Source: Candidatus Thiodiazotropha sp. (ex Codakia rugifera)
Lineage (GTDB): Bacteria; Pseudomonadota; Gammaproteobacteria; Chromatiales; Chromatiaceae
Reading direction: 5' to 3'
DNA length: 64,000 nt
Assembly (NCBI GenBank): GCA_025656675.1
Contig: JAHXHN010000002.1
Location: 661,302 to 725,301, forward strand
The notes beneath the pieces were generated by a model. That model saw only the letters and a program-made list of their open reading frames with translations. It was not told the DNA's origin and made no database searches. This document shows positions 36,103 to 45,692 of this stretch, one piece after another. A program made the translations under genes and the position numbers. Position 1 is the first letter of the stretch. Each line of letters starts with the position of its first letter.

Positions 36103-36972
36103 TTAACTGATATCGCATGCCTGTTCGATGGCGCGTCGTAGAAATACACCGGATACGGATTTCCTGTATTCAGCCGTGGAGCGTTGGTCATCAATGGGAT
36201 TGATCTCTTCCTTGACTGACGCCATGACCCGTTTTAAAACAGAGCCATCGAGCGTTTGCCCGATCAGCAGCTTTTCTGTTGCACGAAGGCGTAACGGTGT
36301 AGGAGCGACACATCCCATAGCAAGGCGGGCATGGGTACATTTATCACCATCCATGACCAGATTAACGGCGACATTGAGTTTGGCGAGGTCTTCATTGACC
36401 CGGGTCAGTCGCTTGAATGCTGATCGACCAGCCGGTTCAGGTGCGGGTATTCTCAATTCGATAGCAAGTTCATCGGAGCGACGCTCAGTGTTCTGATAAG
36501 AGATCCACAAGTCGTCAATGTCGACTTCTCTTTCACCCTGTTGGCTGACCAGCACGATCGAGCCACCCAATGCATAGACGGCACAGCTGCAATCTCCTGC
36601 CGGTGAGGCGCGCAATAGATTGCCAATGAGGGTGGCACTGTTACGTATCTGTGGTGTGGCAAATATCTTTGCCGACTGCCAAAGCGCTGGATAGTGTTGT
36701 TTGACTGCTTTGGAATCGAGAATTTGGGATATGGTTGCATTTGCACCAATGCGCAACCCTTTATTCGGATCGAATGAAAGGTAGTCCAGATCCGGTATGG
36801 CTGAGATGCTCATGGCATATTCTGTTGAAAAGCCAAACTTCATTGCCACCAGGACATCGGTACCGCCGGCAATCGGTATGACGTTATCTCGAAACTCGTT
36901 AAGGATACTCAATGCTTCCGGAATGGTGTTTGGCGTCAGAAGCTCGAATTCAGTCAATATACGGGTACTCAT
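36103..36972 (-). CDS. Xanthine-dehydrogenase-family FAD-binding (medium) subunit
   Basis: 289 residues with a GGAGGAT ribosome site. FAD-binding motifs are AGGTD near residues 35-39 and ATLIGN near 112-117, followed by the cox-type C-terminal domain. In the second motif the usual TIGG is replaced by TLIGN, a variant also seen in XDH-type proteins. It is the first gene of the M-S-L operon of the second Mo hydroxylase, and its promoter should lie between 36973 and the 292-base palindromic element at 37001. Confidence 0.92.
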   Translation of the reverse strand: MSTRILTEFELLTPNTIPEALSILNEFRDNVIPIAGGTDVLVAMKFGFSTEYAMSISAIPDLDYLSFDPNKGLRIGANATISQILDSKAVKQHYPALWQSAKIFATPQIRNSATLIGNLLRASPAGDCSCAVYALGGSIVLVSQQGEREVDIDDLWISYQNTERRSDELAIELRIPAPEPAGRSAFKRLTRVNEDLAKLNVAVNLVMDGDKCTHARLAMGCVAPTPLRLRATEKLLIGQTLDGSVLKRVMASVKEEINPIDDQRSTAEYRKSVSGVFLRRAIEQACDIS

Positions 36973-37607
36973 TTGGATCCTCCGGACCTGTATGTCATCT
37001 AGTACTCCATCAAGGTGATATTGATGGGTTCAGCGGGCCGAGAAGTGGTTGAGCGCACGGCGCACCCCAAGGGCACTTCTTTCAGGGCACACCTCGCAGG
37101 CAATGGCAAGCCCTTGTAAAGAGGTGCAACACCGCGGGCAACCGCTTACCGACCCGCCCGCAGGGAGCCACCCAGGTGATCCAATGCTGCGTTGCAGTCC
37201 TTGAAAAGGGCATGCCATTCTCTGCGGACTTCGCCTTGCCTTGGATCACCTGGGCGGCTCTGAACCCATCAATATCACCTTGATGGAGTACTGGTTAGTG
37301 TCCGATACTGTTTGACATTTTCAGAGGCTTACACCCTATGAAAATGGCGCAACATCACATCTCCTATCCCAATTGGCCTTTATATAATTATTAAGAGCGG
37401 ATCTGTTTCGGGACTATGCGGATTGCGCAAGGTAGGCACTTTTAATGCACATATAATTCTCAGACACGATCTTCAATACTGGACTGAAAACAGGGTTTTT
37501 CAGGGCATGCACTGCCAGTCAAGCAATGAACCTGACTGAACAAGACGCCCTAGGGTGGCAATTCTATTGTGGAATCAGGTGAGTATTCGTACGTGGAGAT
37601 GACTTTC
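36973..37607. other. Divergent intergenic region carrying a MITE-like element
   Basis: 635 bases between the XDH-like operon (minus) and pntA (plus). The left half is the 292-base inverted-repeat element at 37001-37292. The right half should hold the pntA promoter; an A+T-rich stretch lies at 37380-37400. No gene is supported. Confidence 0.6.
37001..37292. mobile_element. MITE-like non-coding element with 33-bp terminal inverted repeats
   Basis: Bases 37001-37033 and 37260-37292 are perfect 33-bp inverted repeats beginning AGTACTCCATCAAGGTGA. Nested inside, 37165-37184 and 37241-37260 form a 20-bp inverted repeat with one mismatch. No transposase is encoded and no obvious target duplication flanks it. 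It sits 28 bases upstream of the XDH-like FAD subunit start, where it may influence that operon's promoter. Confidence 0.75.
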
Positions 37608-39176
37608 ATGATTATCGGTGTGCCAAAGGAGATCCATCCTGGCGAAAAGCGGGTGGCACTGACACCCTCAGTGGCTCAAAAGTTACAGCAGCTCGGGTTT
37701 ACCATTTCTATGGAGAGCGGTGCCGGTCAAGGTGCAAAATTCAGTGACGATGAGTATGCGGATGCGGGTGTGGAGGTGCTGAACGATACAAGGCATCTGT
37801 GGGCATCCAGCAATATCGTGTTGAAGGTCAGAGCGCCTGAAAGACATTCAGGGCTGGCTGTTCATGAAGGCGATCTGCTGGGGGAAGGGAGTACATTGAT
37901 CAGTTTTATCTGGCCTGCACAGAATGAGGAACTGATGCAGCAGTTGGCTGCACGCAAAGTGACTGTATTGGCGATGGACGCGATTCCACGTATCTCACGA
38001 GCCCAGAAAATGGATGCCTTGAGTTCGATGGCCAATATTGCAGGTTATCGAGCCGTTGTGGAGGCAGCCAACTATTTCGGACGCTTTTTTACCGGACAGA
38101 TCACCGCAGCGGGAAAGGTGCCGCCAGCCAAAGTATTGATTATCGGAGCTGGCGTGGCGGGTTTATCAGCCATTGGTGCTGCCGGAAGTATGGGTGCCAT
38201 AGTACGTGCTTTCGACACCCGACCGGAGGTCAAGGAGCAGGTTGAAAGCATGGGTGCCGAGTTTTTGGAACTGGATTTCAGCGAAGAGGGTGGTGGTGAA
38301 GGGGGTTATGCGAAAGTGATGAGCAAGGCCTTTATCGAAGCGGAAATGGCCTTGTTTCATGAGCAGGCGAAAGAGGTGGATATCATAATCACCACTGCTT
38401 TGATTCCAGGAAAGCCGGCGCCAACACTGATTACTGCCGATATGGTCAAGTCGATGAGAGATGGCAGTGTTGTTGTGGATCTCGCCTCGGAGCAGGGCGG
38501 AAACTGTGAACTGACAGAACCGGGAGACGTGGTAGAACGGCATGGTGTTACCCTGATCGGTCACATGGATCTTCCAAGCAGACTGGCCACTCAATCGAGT
38601 CAACTCTATTCCACCAATTTGTGCCACCTTCTCACTGACCTGGTTCCAGGGAAGGATGGGGAAATTGTTGTGAATATGGACGATGAAGCGATCCGTGGCG
38701 CTACGGTTATAAAGGAAGGTAAGATTACCTGGCCTCCACCGCCGCCCAAGCTTTCTGCCGCAACGAAAAAAATAAAGCCAGTTGCCGCGACAACAGCATC
38801 CGTTAATGACACGCAGTCCAGCAATCGCAAAGGGCAAAATACCCTGGTAGGGATTGCTATAGCACTTCTGGCAGTACTTGGGATGGGTGCGGTTGCACCG
38901 GCATCCTTTCTATCCCATTTCATCGTTTTCGTACTGGCCTGTTTTGTAGGTTGGCAGGTGATTTGGGCGGTTACCCCGGCATTGCATACCCCTTTGATGA
39001 GTGTCACCAATGCGATCAGCGGCATCATAGTGATTGGCGCATTATTGCAGGTGGGCTCAAGCACTCATATCGTGATGTTACTGGCTGTATTCGCAGTGTT
39101 GATTGCATCTATCAATATCGTTGGTGGTTTTTTAGTAACCCAGCGAATGCTCAAAATGTTTAGTAGAGAGAGTTGA
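37608..39176 (+). CDS. pntA: NAD(P) transhydrogenase alpha subunit
   Basis: 522 residues from the ATG at 37608 ([16 protein letters not shown]); the GTGGAG ribosome site at 37593 is well spaced for it and too close to the in-frame ATG at 37599. Residues 1-380 form the AlaDh/PNT NAD-binding domain with [18 protein letters not shown]. The last ~110 residues hold four membrane helices, preceded by an Ala/Pro/Lys-rich linker. The length and layout match the two-subunit enzyme of enterobacteria rather than the split three-subunit type. It drives NADPH formation from NADH with the proton gradient. Confidence 0.95.
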   Translation: MIIGVPKEIHPGEKRVALTPSVAQKLQQLGFTISMESGAGQGAKFSDDEYADAGVEVLNDTRHLWASSNIVLKVRAPERHSGLAVHEGDLLGEGSTLISFIWPAQNEELMQQLAARKVTVLAMDAIPRISRAQKMDALSSMANIAGYRAVVEAANYFGRFFTGQITAAGKVPPAKVLIIGAGVAGLSAIGAAGSMGAIVRAFDTRPEVKEQVESMGAEFLELDFSEEGGGEGGYAKVMSKAFIEAEMALFHEQAKEVDIIITTALIPGKPAPTLITADMVKSMRDGSVVVDLASEQGGNCELTEPGDVVERHGVTLIGHMDLPSRLATQSSQLYSTNLCHLLTDLVPGKDGEIVVNMDDEAIRGATVIKEGKITWPPPPPKLSAATKKIKPVAATTASVNDTQSSNRKGQNTLVGIAIALLAVLGMGAVAPASFLSHFIVFVLACFVGWQVIWAVTPALHTPLMSVTNAISGIIVIGALLQVGSSTHIVMLLAVFAVLIASINIVGGFLVTQRMLKMFSRES

Positions 39177-39178
39177 TT

Positions 39179-40564
39179 ATGAATGCTGGTGTTATGACGT
39201 CGGCCTATATTGCGGCCAGTGTGTTGTTTATCCTCAGCCTGGGTGGTTTAAGTCATCAAGAAACCGCAAAACGTGGCAACCTGTATGGCATGCTGGGTAT
39301 GGCAATCGCTATTGTCGCCACGATAGGCAGCGGGATTGGCGGCTTGCAGTGGATTCTTGTGGCGATGGTGGTTGGCGGTGCTATCGGTTCCCTGTTCGCG
39401 GCGAGGGTGCAGATGACATCCATGCCGGAGTTGGTAGCGATAATGCACAGCTTTGTTGGGTTGGCAGCCGTTTTGGTGGGCTATGGCAGCTTCCTGGATC
39501 CTGTTGAAGGGATGAGTCAGAAAGAACATCTGTTTCACGGCGCCGAAATATACTTAGGTATCTTTATCGGTGCAGTGACCTTCAGCGGATCGGTGATTGC
39601 TTTTGGCAAGTTACACGGCGTGATTCACAGTAAACCCCTTGCTTTGCCTGCCAGACATTGGCTCAATCTTGCCGGACTGCTGGCTTGTGTCTGGCTGGGT
39701 ATAGCGTTTCTAAATGCCCATAATATCCAGGCGGCATTACTGCCGTTGGGCATCATGACTGTCATTGCGCTGTTGTTTGGAATCCATATGGTAATGGCAA
39801 TTGGCGGCGCAGATATGCCGGTGGTGATCTCCATGCTCAACAGTTATTCGGGTTGGGCGGCAGCTGCAGCCGGATTTATGCTCTCAAATGACTTGCTAAT
39901 CGTTACCGGTGCCCTGGTTGGATCGAGTGGAGCCATTCTCAGTTACATCATGTGCCAGGCAATGAACCGGAACTTCTTCAGCGTTATCATGGGTGGTTTC
40001 GGTAGTGCCGGTGCAACGGATGCTACTGTTGAAGAGGGTGAAATTCAGCCAACTTCAGCAATTGAAGTCGCAGAACTCCTGGACAGTGCAGAGAATGTCA
40101 TTATCGTGCCCGGCTATGGAATGGCCGTTGCGCATGCCCAGCATACAGTTTCAGCAGTCACCCATGCATTGCGCAAGAAAGGGGTTAATGTAAGGTTTGC
40201 CATACATCCCGTGGCGGGACGTATGCCGGGACATATGAATGTACTGCTGGCCGAGGCGAAAGTGCCTTATGACATCGTTATGGAGATGGATGAGATAAAC
40301 CAGGACTTCCTGAATGCCGACGTGGTTCTAGTGATTGGTGCTAATGATATCGTCAATCCATCTGCTTTGGAAAACCCGAATAGCCCCATTGCCGGTATGC
40401 CGGTGCTGGAGGTGTGGAATGCCAAACGTACCGTAGTGCTCAAGCGATCCATGGCGACAGGCTATGCCGGTGTTGAAAACCCACTTTTCTTTCGTGATAA
40501 CACCCATATGCTTTTCGGTGATGCACGTGAAAGCGTAGACACCGTGCTCAAGCAAGTGGCCTGA
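39179..40564 (+). CDS. pntB: NAD(P) transhydrogenase beta subunit
   Basis: 461 residues from the ATG at 39179, two bases after the pntA stop; a TTG at 39173 is in frame but less likely. The N-terminal part carries eight or nine membrane helices, with the [15 protein letters not shown] proton-channel segment. The C-terminal ~180 residues are the NADP(H)-binding domain ([43 protein letters not shown]). It completes the proton-translocating transhydrogenase. YdhR and an NCS1 permease follow with short gaps, suggesting one operon. Confidence 0.96.
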   Translation: MNAGVMTSAYIAASVLFILSLGGLSHQETAKRGNLYGMLGMAIAIVATIGSGIGGLQWILVAMVVGGAIGSLFAARVQMTSMPELVAIMHSFVGLAAVLVGYGSFLDPVEGMSQKEHLFHGAEIYLGIFIGAVTFSGSVIAFGKLHGVIHSKPLALPARHWLNLAGLLACVWLGIAFLNAHNIQAALLPLGIMTVIALLFGIHMVMAIGGADMPVVISMLNSYSGWAAAAAGFMLSNDLLIVTGALVGSSGAILSYIMCQAMNRNFFSVIMGGFGSAGATDATVEEGEIQPTSAIEVAELLDSAENVIIVPGYGMAVAHAQHTVSAVTHALRKKGVNVRFAIHPVAGRMPGHMNVLLAEAKVPYDIVMEMDEINQDFLNADVVLVIGANDIVNPSALENPNSPIAGMPVLEVWNAKRTVVLKRSMATGYAGVENPLFFRDNTHMLFGDARESVDTVLKQVA

Positions 40565-40593
40565 TATCATGTGATATACCAGGGAGAAGTCGT

Positions 40594-40899
40594 ATGCTGA
40601 CATTGCTACGCATAGAGTTTCCATTTTCAGGTCCCTTTGGTCTTACACTGGTGGAGGAAATGAGGGAGCTTGCCGCTTCAATAGCCGATGAGCCGGGGCT
40701 GATCTGGAAGATATGGACTGAGCATGCCGATGAACATAGGGCTGGGGGTATCTACCTGTTCCGGGATCAGGCATCAGCCAGCCGCTATACTGAAATGCAT
40801 TGTGCCAGACTGGCTGAATTCGGCTTGACAGGAATCGACGCCAAGCAGTTCCAGGTAAACGAGGGTTTGACGGCAATAACACGAGGCCCATTGGAATAA
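40594..40899 (+). CDS. ydhR: YdhR-family putative monooxygenase
   Basis: 101 residues, the usual length. The sequence follows E. coli YdhR closely along its length (opening LRIEFPFSGPFG, then EPGLIWKIWTE and AGGIYLFRD near residues 50-65). YdhR has a dimeric alpha/beta ferredoxin-like fold resembling small quinol/aromatic monooxygenases, but its reaction has not been settled. It lies 29 bases after pntB and 17 bases before the permease gene. Confidence 0.9.
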   Translation: MLTLLRIEFPFSGPFGLTLVEEMRELAASIADEPGLIWKIWTEHADEHRAGGIYLFRDQASASRYTEMHCARLAEFGLTGIDAKQFQVNEGLTAITRGPLE

Positions 40900-40916
40900 G
40901 CCTCAAGGGGGGTGCC

Positions 40917-42314
40917 ATGAATACCGGTCTGTCTGACAAGATGGAGGATCATGCCCTGGAGTCGGTTCCTGAGGCGGATCGTAAGGGCTGGTTGCAGATA
41001 AGCTGGAACACGGCCGGTCTCGTAACCACGCTTGTGATGTTGTTCTTTGGCGCATTGGTCTGTTTTGTTGCCGGGGTCAAGATTGCCTTGATGGCAGGCT
41101 TATCCGCATTCATTATCGGCAATGTGATCGCTTGGTTGATTGCACGAGTCACCTATGCAACGGGTTTTTCAAACACGCTGATCACACGAAAATATGGACT
41201 GGGTATACGTGGATCTGTTTTGGCCTCAGTGATTTTCGGTTTTCTGATAATCGGTTTCCTGGCACTGGAAAACGCTTTGCTGTATCGGGGCGTGATCTTT
41301 TTTTTCGATCTGGACGACAATCTGCACAACCAGATTTTCATCTACGGTCTTTTTACAATCTGCTGGATCTTGCTGACCGCTTTTGGTTTCGACTTAGTCT
41401 CCCGGGTCTCTTCTGTCATGTTGGTTGGCTTCCTGGTGGTATTGTTTTGGGTCATCATTGACATCGTCAGTGGCGCAGAACGCAGTGTCTCGGAACTGGT
41501 GCTGTTTGAAAGTCAGTTCCCGCCTGACCTGTTGACACGCATGGGTGTGCGTTCGGATCTGGATAAGTTTGTTTTTGGTCTGAATATTCTGGTAGGTCCT
41601 GCCTGTGCACTGGCATTGAATACGGCGGATTTCGGTCGTTATGGAAAATCGCCTACCCATATCGGTATTGCAGCATCGGTTGGCATCGGCTTTCAATCCT
41701 TGATTATGATGATCGTGGGTGGAGTTTTGATGTTTGCCGGTAGTGACATCATGCTGGAACACTATACGACCGTGCAAGGCATGTCTGTGCAAGAGGCGCC
41801 CAGACAGGTATTGAAGAATCCCGACAGTATCGCTGCAACATTTATGGTTTTTGCCGGTGCTACCGGATTCATTTTGATGTTTCTTGCGCAAGCCAAGGCA
41901 CAGGTGTTGAACGCTTACAGCTCATCGCTTTGTTTGAGCAATATGTCCGATGCATTGTTAGGTTGGCGTCCAGGAAGATTAACTTTTGTGGTGCTGGCCA
42001 ATGTCATTGCATTGCTGATGTTGTATGGCCATATACTGGAACTGGTAGAACAATGGATAAAGTTATTGGGCGTTTTGCTCAGTGCCTTATCCAGCGTGAT
42101 TATCATGGACTACTTTGTTGTCGCAAAACGGCTAGGGGAAAGTGATCAGGTAGAACAGATTAACTGGGCTGGAGTGATCAGTCTGGTAACCGCGGTTGTA
42201 TTGGCACATTGGGTATTGAAACCCTGGCAGCCAATCGAAGTGCTGAGTTCGATTGCAACCGTTGCAGTGCTCTATCCTGTGTTACGTCTATGGCTATTGC
42301 GGCCCAGAGGATAA
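40917..42314 (+). CDS. NCS1-family (purine-cytosine permease-like) transporter
   Basis: 465 residues with about 12 membrane helices. An AAGGGGGG ribosome site precedes the ATG. The N-terminal helix pair (residues about 35-85) and the NTADFGRYGKSP segment near 237-248 are typical of cytosine permease-type NCS1 proteins. These symporters import pyrimidines, purines, hydantoins, allantoin or thiamine precursors with H+ or Na+. Its closeness to an XDH-like hydroxylase and to a ring-opening-type gene cluster suggests an N-heterocycle as substrate; this is inference. Confidence 0.88.
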   Translation: MNTGLSDKMEDHALESVPEADRKGWLQISWNTAGLVTTLVMLFFGALVCFVAGVKIALMAGLSAFIIGNVIAWLIARVTYATGFSNTLITRKYGLGIRGSVLASVIFGFLIIGFLALENALLYRGVIFFFDLDDNLHNQIFIYGLFTICWILLTAFGFDLVSRVSSVMLVGFLVVLFWVIIDIVSGAERSVSELVLFESQFPPDLLTRMGVRSDLDKFVFGLNILVGPACALALNTADFGRYGKSPTHIGIAASVGIGFQSLIMMIVGGVLMFAGSDIMLEHYTTVQGMSVQEAPRQVLKNPDSIAATFMVFAGATGFILMFLAQAKAQVLNAYSSSLCLSNMSDALLGWRPGRLTFVVLANVIALLMLYGHILELVEQWIKLLGVLLSALSSVIIMDYFVVAKRLGESDQVEQINWAGVISLVTAVVLAHWVLKPWQPIEVLSSIATVAVLYPVLRLWLLRPRG

Positions 42315-42318
42315 AGCG

Positions 42319-42738
42319 TCAGACTTCTAGCGCCTGAGTGAGCGCTTTGAAGGGTAGCAGGACACACTCATAGCGGCTCTTGTGGCCATGTACCGGTTTG
42401 AATACCGACAGTCCTTGCCAGTGATGATGAGTAGGCTCCTCTCCCTCTTTCAGTAATCTTTCCAATTCGGTTTGAGCGATGGCAATCTCGGTCAGTTGTT
42501 TACCAGGAGTATCGCGTCCGATCAAGGATGCAGTGGCACGACACAGGGCGCAACCCTGTACCTCATGGGCCAGTTCGGTCAGTATGCCGCTGTCGTTCCA
42601 GGTTACCTCGATAATGACCCGGTCACCACAGAGTGGATTGTCGAGTTGAACGCGGGCACGTGGATGCTGCAATTGCCCGCTTCCAGTTGCATCTCGTGCC
42701 AATGCCATGATTGGATCAGCATATATGGGATTGTTCAA
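42319..42738 (-). CDS. sufU: SufU/IscU-like Fe-S cluster scaffold or sulfurtransferase
   Basis: 139 residues. It has the NPLCGD motif near residue 34-39, the GCALCRATASL segment near 62-72 and a C-terminal RYECVLLPF segment supplying the third cysteine; the order and spacing are those of SufU, with its insertion before the last cysteine. In Gram-positives SufU is a zinc-dependent sulfur acceptor for SufS. Its gene overlaps the sufS-like gene by four bases, so the pair works together, perhaps serving the many Fe-S enzymes encoded nearby. Confidence 0.88.
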   Translation of the reverse strand: MNNPIYADPIMALARDATGSGQLQHPRARVQLDNPLCGDRVIIEVTWNDSGILTELAHEVQGCALCRATASLIGRDTPGKQLTEIAIAQTELERLLKEGEEPTHHHWQGLSVFKPVHGHKSRYECVLLPFKALTQALEV

Positions 42739-44015
42739 ATCAATATCCTCTGTGCCTCTTCAATCGCAAGCAATAAGGCATCTATGTCTGTTTCATCATT
42801 ATAGAGCGCCAGGCTGGCGCGGGTGGTTCCCATTAAACCAAAAAATTTCATTAAGGGTTCGGCACAGTGGTGCCCTCCACGTACAGCAATGCCTCTATCG
42901 GCAAAGATTTGGGATAAGTCATGAGGGTGGACCTTAGCCAGATCCAGCGAAATCAAACTGAGGCGTTGATAAAGATCATCGGGGCCAATCAGCTTGATGC
43001 CTGGAATACTGTTCAAGCCATCGAGCAGACGACCAGTCAGGTGATTTAAGTGTGATTCCACTGCATTCAAATTCAGATCCATGAGCCATGCAGCAGCGGC
43101 AGCCAGGCCAACCGCCTGAGTTATCGGTGGTGTGCCTGGTTCGAGTCGAGCGGGAAGATCGGCGGGTTCAAAGCTGTCGATTGTCACCCTGTGTACCATG
43201 CCGCCGCCTCCAAATGGGGGGGTTAGTTTTTTCAGTAGATCTTGACGTCCCCAAAGCAGACCTATGCCAGTGGGTCCAAACATTTTATGTCCGGACAATG
43301 CGTAGAAATCTACCCCTAGGGCGTTAACGTCGAGTGGGCCGTGTTGTGCCATCTGGGCGCCATCGAGCAATACGGCAGCATTCACAGAATGGGCGGCATC
43401 GATCAAAGGTCCCAGCTCGGTTACCGCACCAGTGACATTAGAGGCATGAGTGACTGCAACGAGGCGACAACGTTCAGTCACCTGTTTGTTAAGCGATCTC
43501 ATGTCGATGCGACCGTCTGCTGTCAGCGGTAGGAAACGTAATTTTATGCCGGTGCGTCTGGAAAGGATCTGCCAGGGCAGCAGGTTGCTGTGATGTTCAG
43601 CCAGAGACAGCAGAATTTCATCCCCCTCCTTCAGATCAGCTGCATAGGCATTTGCGAGTAGGTTGATAGCGCCTGTGGTACCGGATGTGAAGATAATTTC
43701 AGAGGCGTCCTGTGCACCCAAATATCGGGCGAGCGTGTTGCGGGCCCGGTCATACGCTTCGGTAGCCATTTCCGCCAGTGGATATATGCCCCGGGAAATA
43801 TTGGCACGAGATTGATGCTCATGCTGATCAACCGCTTGAATGACAGTCATGGGGCATTGGGTTGTGGCGGCATTATCCAGGTAGCGAAGCTGCGGGTGTG
43901 ATGAGAATATCGGGAACTGTTTTTTGACTTCAGCAGGATTAAAAGCCGTTGCATCTGGTTTCGTCATTTGCATATCAATCATTTCGGGTCGTTGACCAGG
44001 TTCATACTGAAACAA
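42735..44015 (-). CDS. sufS: SufS-family cysteine desulfurase
   Basis: 426 residues; in-frame ATGs at 43982, 43973 and 43967 are possible starts and the first 16 residues may not be translated. The PLP lysine is in LSGHKMFGPTG (K244 by this numbering) and the catalytic persulfide cysteine is in RGGHHCAEPL (C384). The short active-site loop is that of type II desulfurases. It hands sulfur to the overlapping SufU. No SufBCD genes are in the window, so this may be a dedicated sulfur-transfer pair rather than the main Fe-S assembly system. Confidence 0.92.
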   Translation of the reverse strand: MFQYEPGQRPEMIDMQMTKPDATAFNPAEVKKQFPIFSSHPQLRYLDNAATTQCPMTVIQAVDQHEHQSRANISRGIYPLAEMATEAYDRARNTLARYLGAQDASEIIFTSGTTGAINLLANAYAADLKEGDEILLSLAEHHSNLLPWQILSRRTGIKLRFLPLTADGRIDMRSLNKQVTERCRLVAVTHASNVTGAVTELGPLIDAAHSVNAAVLLDGAQMAQHGPLDVNALGVDFYALSGHKMFGPTGIGLLWGRQDLLKKLTPPFGGGGMVHRVTIDSFEPADLPARLEPGTPPITQAVGLAAAAAWLMDLNLNAVESHLNHLTGRLLDGLNSIPGIKLIGPDDLYQRLSLISLDLAKVHPHDLSQIFADRGIAVRGGHHCAEPLMKFFGLMGTTRASLALYNDETDIDALLLAIEEAQRILI

Positions 44016-44317
44016 TCATACAGTTGAAAAGGTATTTGGACAGTTGTTATGTGCCGTTATTATTTTCATTGCGTTGTACGCCTGCTTTTCGTGTTAAGCG
44101 TTGTAAGTATGGCCAATTATAGGGTTGTTACAAAGGGAACTTTCGCTATCGTAATGGGGCTCCAGGTATTTGCGCTTACAGTCAATCAATCACTCTTTCA
44201 GGGGCAAGAACCGGTTTCTCTTGAAGTTTCTAATATCTGCAACGAAGTTCATTAGTCAAGTATATCGCTGTGTTGTGGATGTAGTCGGCGATTAATCACA
44301 GATCCTAGGAGAACCCA
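44016..44317. other. Divergent spacer between sufS and the LLM oxidoreductase
   Basis: 302 bases containing the promoters of two divergent units. A 68-codon frame at 44049-44255 has no ribosome site and no recognisable protein character, so it is not called. No palindrome or promoter pair stood out. Confidence 0.5.
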
Positions 44318-45415
44318 ATGAGTGCAACTGTGAGCCCGAAGGTGGGTGTCATCTTCAAGTCCTATGAACCCTTGTCCTCGATGCAGGCCTATGCACGGCA
44401 GACTGAGGCCTCGAATATGAACGGCGGGTTCTGGATAGCGGAAGCCTATCACTGGTTTCGCCAATACGGACTGGAAGCACGCGGCTGTTTTACTACCTTG
44501 GCGGCAGTATCCATGGTTACAGAAAAGATACCTGTAGGTCTGGGTATCACCTCACCTTATATGCGACATCCTACCATTCAGGCCTCCGAGGCTGCTGCCA
44601 TTGATGAATTGTCAAATGGTCGTTTCATCATGGGTATAGGTGTTGGCAAGGTGGGCATCGAGTATTTGGAGTACGACACCGATGTCATGAAACCGGTTCC
44701 TGTTCATCGTGAATCGATGGAGATCATGCGAAAGGTATGGCGTGGTGAACAGTATGAGTACGAAGGTAAGTTGTTCAAATCATCAATGCCTGAATACGAT
44801 AGAGTAGGTGATGGTTTGCGTACTGATATACCTATCTATGTCGGTGCGACAGGGCCATTTATGCAGAAGCTTGCAGGTAAGGAGAGTGATGGCATGTTGC
44901 TGGCTGGCCTGACGTCACCTGTGTTCGTCAAATACGCCATCGATAATATGCAACAGGGCGCCAAGGCGGTTGGTCGTAAAGTGCCCACTGATTTTCCTGT
45001 GGGCGGCGTTATTCTCTGCTCCTGTTCAGAAGACGGTGATAAGGCACGCGATGCAACCCGCAGTTACACCGGTACTTATGTTGTCAACAAGATCCGTAAC
45101 ATCAAAAACGATGTCATCCTGGCAGGGTCCGGACTACCGGATTCCGCTTGGGATCCATTCCGCAAGGCCATTGCAGAGGGCACACAGGATAATGTGACTC
45201 ATCTGGTCACTGACGAGATGATGCGCAACTTTACGGTTATCTCGGGAAATCCGGATGATTGTCTGGAAATTACCCAGGAGTTGGTTGATGCCGGCCTGAA
45301 TCTTCCTTTATTGGAGGTGGTGGGTGATGACGAAGCGGATAACCTCGAGACCATTCGTCTGATGGGTGAGCATGTTGTGCCAAGATTGAAACCAGGTCCC
45401 TCTGCTGCGGGATGA
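44318..45415 (+). CDS. LLM-class (F420/FMN-dependent) oxidoreductase
   Basis: 365 residues with an AGGAGA ribosome site. TIM-barrel of the luciferase-like monooxygenase family: the GGFWIAEAYHWF start, GLGITSPYMRHP (about 70-81), DELSNGRFIMGIGVGKVG and IPIYVGATGPFMQKLAGKESDGMLL segments match Mer/F420-dependent reductase-like members more than bacterial luciferases. It heads a plus-strand run that includes a deazaflavin (FO) synthase, which supports F420 as its cofactor. The substrate is unknown. A strong hairpin follows 140 bases after the stop. Confidence 0.88.
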   Translation: MSATVSPKVGVIFKSYEPLSSMQAYARQTEASNMNGGFWIAEAYHWFRQYGLEARGCFTTLAAVSMVTEKIPVGLGITSPYMRHPTIQASEAAAIDELSNGRFIMGIGVGKVGIEYLEYDTDVMKPVPVHRESMEIMRKVWRGEQYEYEGKLFKSSMPEYDRVGDGLRTDIPIYVGATGPFMQKLAGKESDGMLLAGLTSPVFVKYAIDNMQQGAKAVGRKVPTDFPVGGVILCSCSEDGDKARDATRSYTGTYVVNKIRNIKNDVILAGSGLPDSAWDPFRKAIAEGTQDNVTHLVTDEMMRNFTVISGNPDDCLEITQELVDAGLNLPLLEVVGDDEADNLETIRLMGEHVVPRLKPGPSAAG

Positions 45416-45554
45416 TCTGTCACACGCTTCACAATCAATGCAATTGAATTATAAACGGCCTGATGGATTCTTCACTGGATAATTGTGCAACCGATTGCCT
45501 AATTCCGGTTGTGTGAAGAACCTGCAAAAACTCAGTTTGAGATGCAGTATATGC

Positions 45555-45587
45555 AGGCCGATCGAAAGGTGTGACTTCGATCGGCCT
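45555..45587. terminator. Strong 12-bp hairpin between LLM and FAH-family genes
   Basis: AGGCCGATCGAA pairs perfectly with TTCGATCGGCCT across a 9-base loop (45567-45575). No T-run follows, so it may act as an RNA-stabilising 3-prime end, an attenuator or a factor-dependent terminator rather than a classical intrinsic terminator. Confidence 0.5.
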
Positions 45588-45692
45588 CACACTCATTGAG
45601 TTGCCGAGTCAATAATTGACGCTGTTTCCTTGTAACGCGGGATTTCATCAACAACCCTTGAATTCCCAAAGTAGCTTGAGGTAGATCGAATC

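Noticed and set aside
37241-37260. GGATCACCT string resembling the 16S rRNA 3-prime end
   Set aside because: It forms part of the nested inverted repeat in the MITE-like element and no other rRNA sequence is present.
37556-37571. Sigma-54-like sequence TGGCAATTCTATTGTG before pntA
   Set aside because: The GC of the -12 element is GT here. A single change at this key position makes a sigma-54 promoter unlikely.
44049-44255. 68-codon plus-strand frame between sufS and the LLM gene
   Set aside because: No ribosome site, hydrophobic/cysteine-rich start without a known family, and it occupies a divergent promoter region.
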